Assembly: GCA_965248855.1 (NCBI GenBank)
Contig: CBDFKQ010000011.1
Coordinates: 1-64,000 of the forward strand
Direction of reading: 5' to 3'
DNA length: 64,000 nucleotides
From: CBDFKQ01 sp965248855
Lineage (GTDB): Bacteria; Bacteroidota; Bacteroidia; Cytophagales; 172606-1
Below the pieces are notes generated by a model, which was not told the DNA's origin, did not search any database, and saw only the letters and a list, made by a program, of their open reading frames with translations. The position numbers and the translations under genes were made by a program. Of the stretch, positions 63,748 through 64,000 are shown piece by piece. Every line of letters starts with the position of its first letter. Position 1 is the stretch's first letter.

Positions 63748-64000
63748 ATGATATACGTAAGCAGGAAGGAATATTTTAATGCAGCCCACAAACTTTATAA
63801 CCCTACTTGGGATAAGGCAAAAAACGATGAAGTTTTCGGCCCTTGTGCAAACGAATATTTTCACGGTCATAATTTTGAATTAACAGTTACTGTTAAAGGA
63901 AAGCCTGACCCGGAAACGGGATTTGTTATTGACTTAAAAAAATTAAGCATTTTAGTTAAAAAACTTGTGATCGATAAAGTCGATCATAAAAATTTAAACA
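63748..64000 (+). CDS. 6-pyruvoyl-tetrahydropterin synthase / QueD family protein (cut by window end)
   Basis: The 84 visible residues start MIYVSRKEYFNAAHKLYN. Zinc ligands are His14 in AAHKL and His39 and His41 in FHGHNF, with the catalytic Cys33 in FGPCANEYF. GKPDPETGFVIDL and the Asp-His ending VDHKNLN are also typical. QueD makes the queuosine precursor 6-carboxytetrahydropterin. The C-terminal part with the last catalytic residues is beyond the window. Confidence 0.85.
   Translation, partial: MIYVSRKEYFNAAHKLYNPTWDKAKNDEVFGPCANEYFHGHNFELTVTVKGKPDPETGFVIDLKKLSILVKKLVIDKVDHKNLN

Noticed and set aside
1..64000. CRISPR arrays
   Set aside because: I saw no regularly spaced repeats with unique spacers anywhere in the window.

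Overview
The window is AT-rich chromosomal DNA from a member of the Bacteroidota. The signs are promoters of the phylum's own type (TTTG or TTG, about 19 bases, TAnnTTTG) before several genes, a protein with a type IX secretion sorting tail, a TonB-dependent receptor with a carboxypeptidase-like N-terminal domain, BshB1, a GH3-family protein, a kynurenine monooxygenase, and the gene order rimP-nusA-infB. The gene set would fit the Chitinophagales or Sphingobacteriales, but the sequence alone does not settle the order. Most of the window is ordinary core and accessory genome.

Layout. 1-2.8 kb: a truncated aldose 1-epimerase, a TerB-like protein and kynurenine 3-monooxygenase. 2.8-4.4 kb: tRNA-Asp followed by a decayed tyrosine recombinase and debris, the scar of an old integrated element. 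4.4-10.1 kb: WbqC-like protein, ClpC, a phytanoyl-CoA dioxygenase-like enzyme and FabF. 10.4-14.6 kb: a secreted protein, a TonB-dependent receptor and a lipoprotein. 14.7-20.3 kb: a three-gene heavy-metal RND efflux operon. 20.5-26.6 kb: L-2-hydroxyglutarate oxidase, PAP2 phosphatase, BshB1, an M23 peptidase, a LysE-type exporter and a GH3-family protein. 26.8-31.3 kb: transaldolase-like aldolase, an FtsE-like ATPase, DNA polymerase III delta, elongation factor P and a glycosyltransferase. The last two each carry two single-base insertions. 31.4-40.0 kb: a potassium block with a sigma-54 activator, Kup and KdpFABC. 40.3-43.8 kb: YqaA, phosphohexomutase and a sulfur amino acid lyase. 44.2-49.6 kb: rimP-nusA-infB behind a recognisable promoter and a leader hairpin. 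49.7-53.2 kb: an M20 peptidase and a type IX secretion cargo protein. 53.3-60.5 kb: a divergent locus of mostly unknown genes. 60.8-64 kb: a metallophosphoesterase, a dienelactone hydrolase-like protein, a small unknown protein and the start of a 6-pyruvoyl-tetrahydropterin synthase family gene.

The most unusual part is 53.3-60.5 kb. On the minus strand are two overlapping tiny ORFs, a 95-residue protein, a secreted six-cysteine protein, a membrane-anchored helical protein, another 95-residue beta-rich protein, a probable outer-membrane protein and a multi-pass membrane protein. Divergent from them are an 88-residue peptide, a membrane protein and a NarL-type two-component pair with translational overlap. 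The spacer between the two arms holds an operator-like dyad. I cannot assign a function to the minus arm, and it is the best candidate here for an undescribed envelope or signalling system.

Other points of note are a 27-residue membrane ORF overlapping kdpF by ATGA, an 18-bp hairpin after kdpC, a family of six AT-rich 31-base intergenic repeats, and the insertion cluster in efp and the neighbouring glycosyltransferase, which looks more like sequence error than biology.
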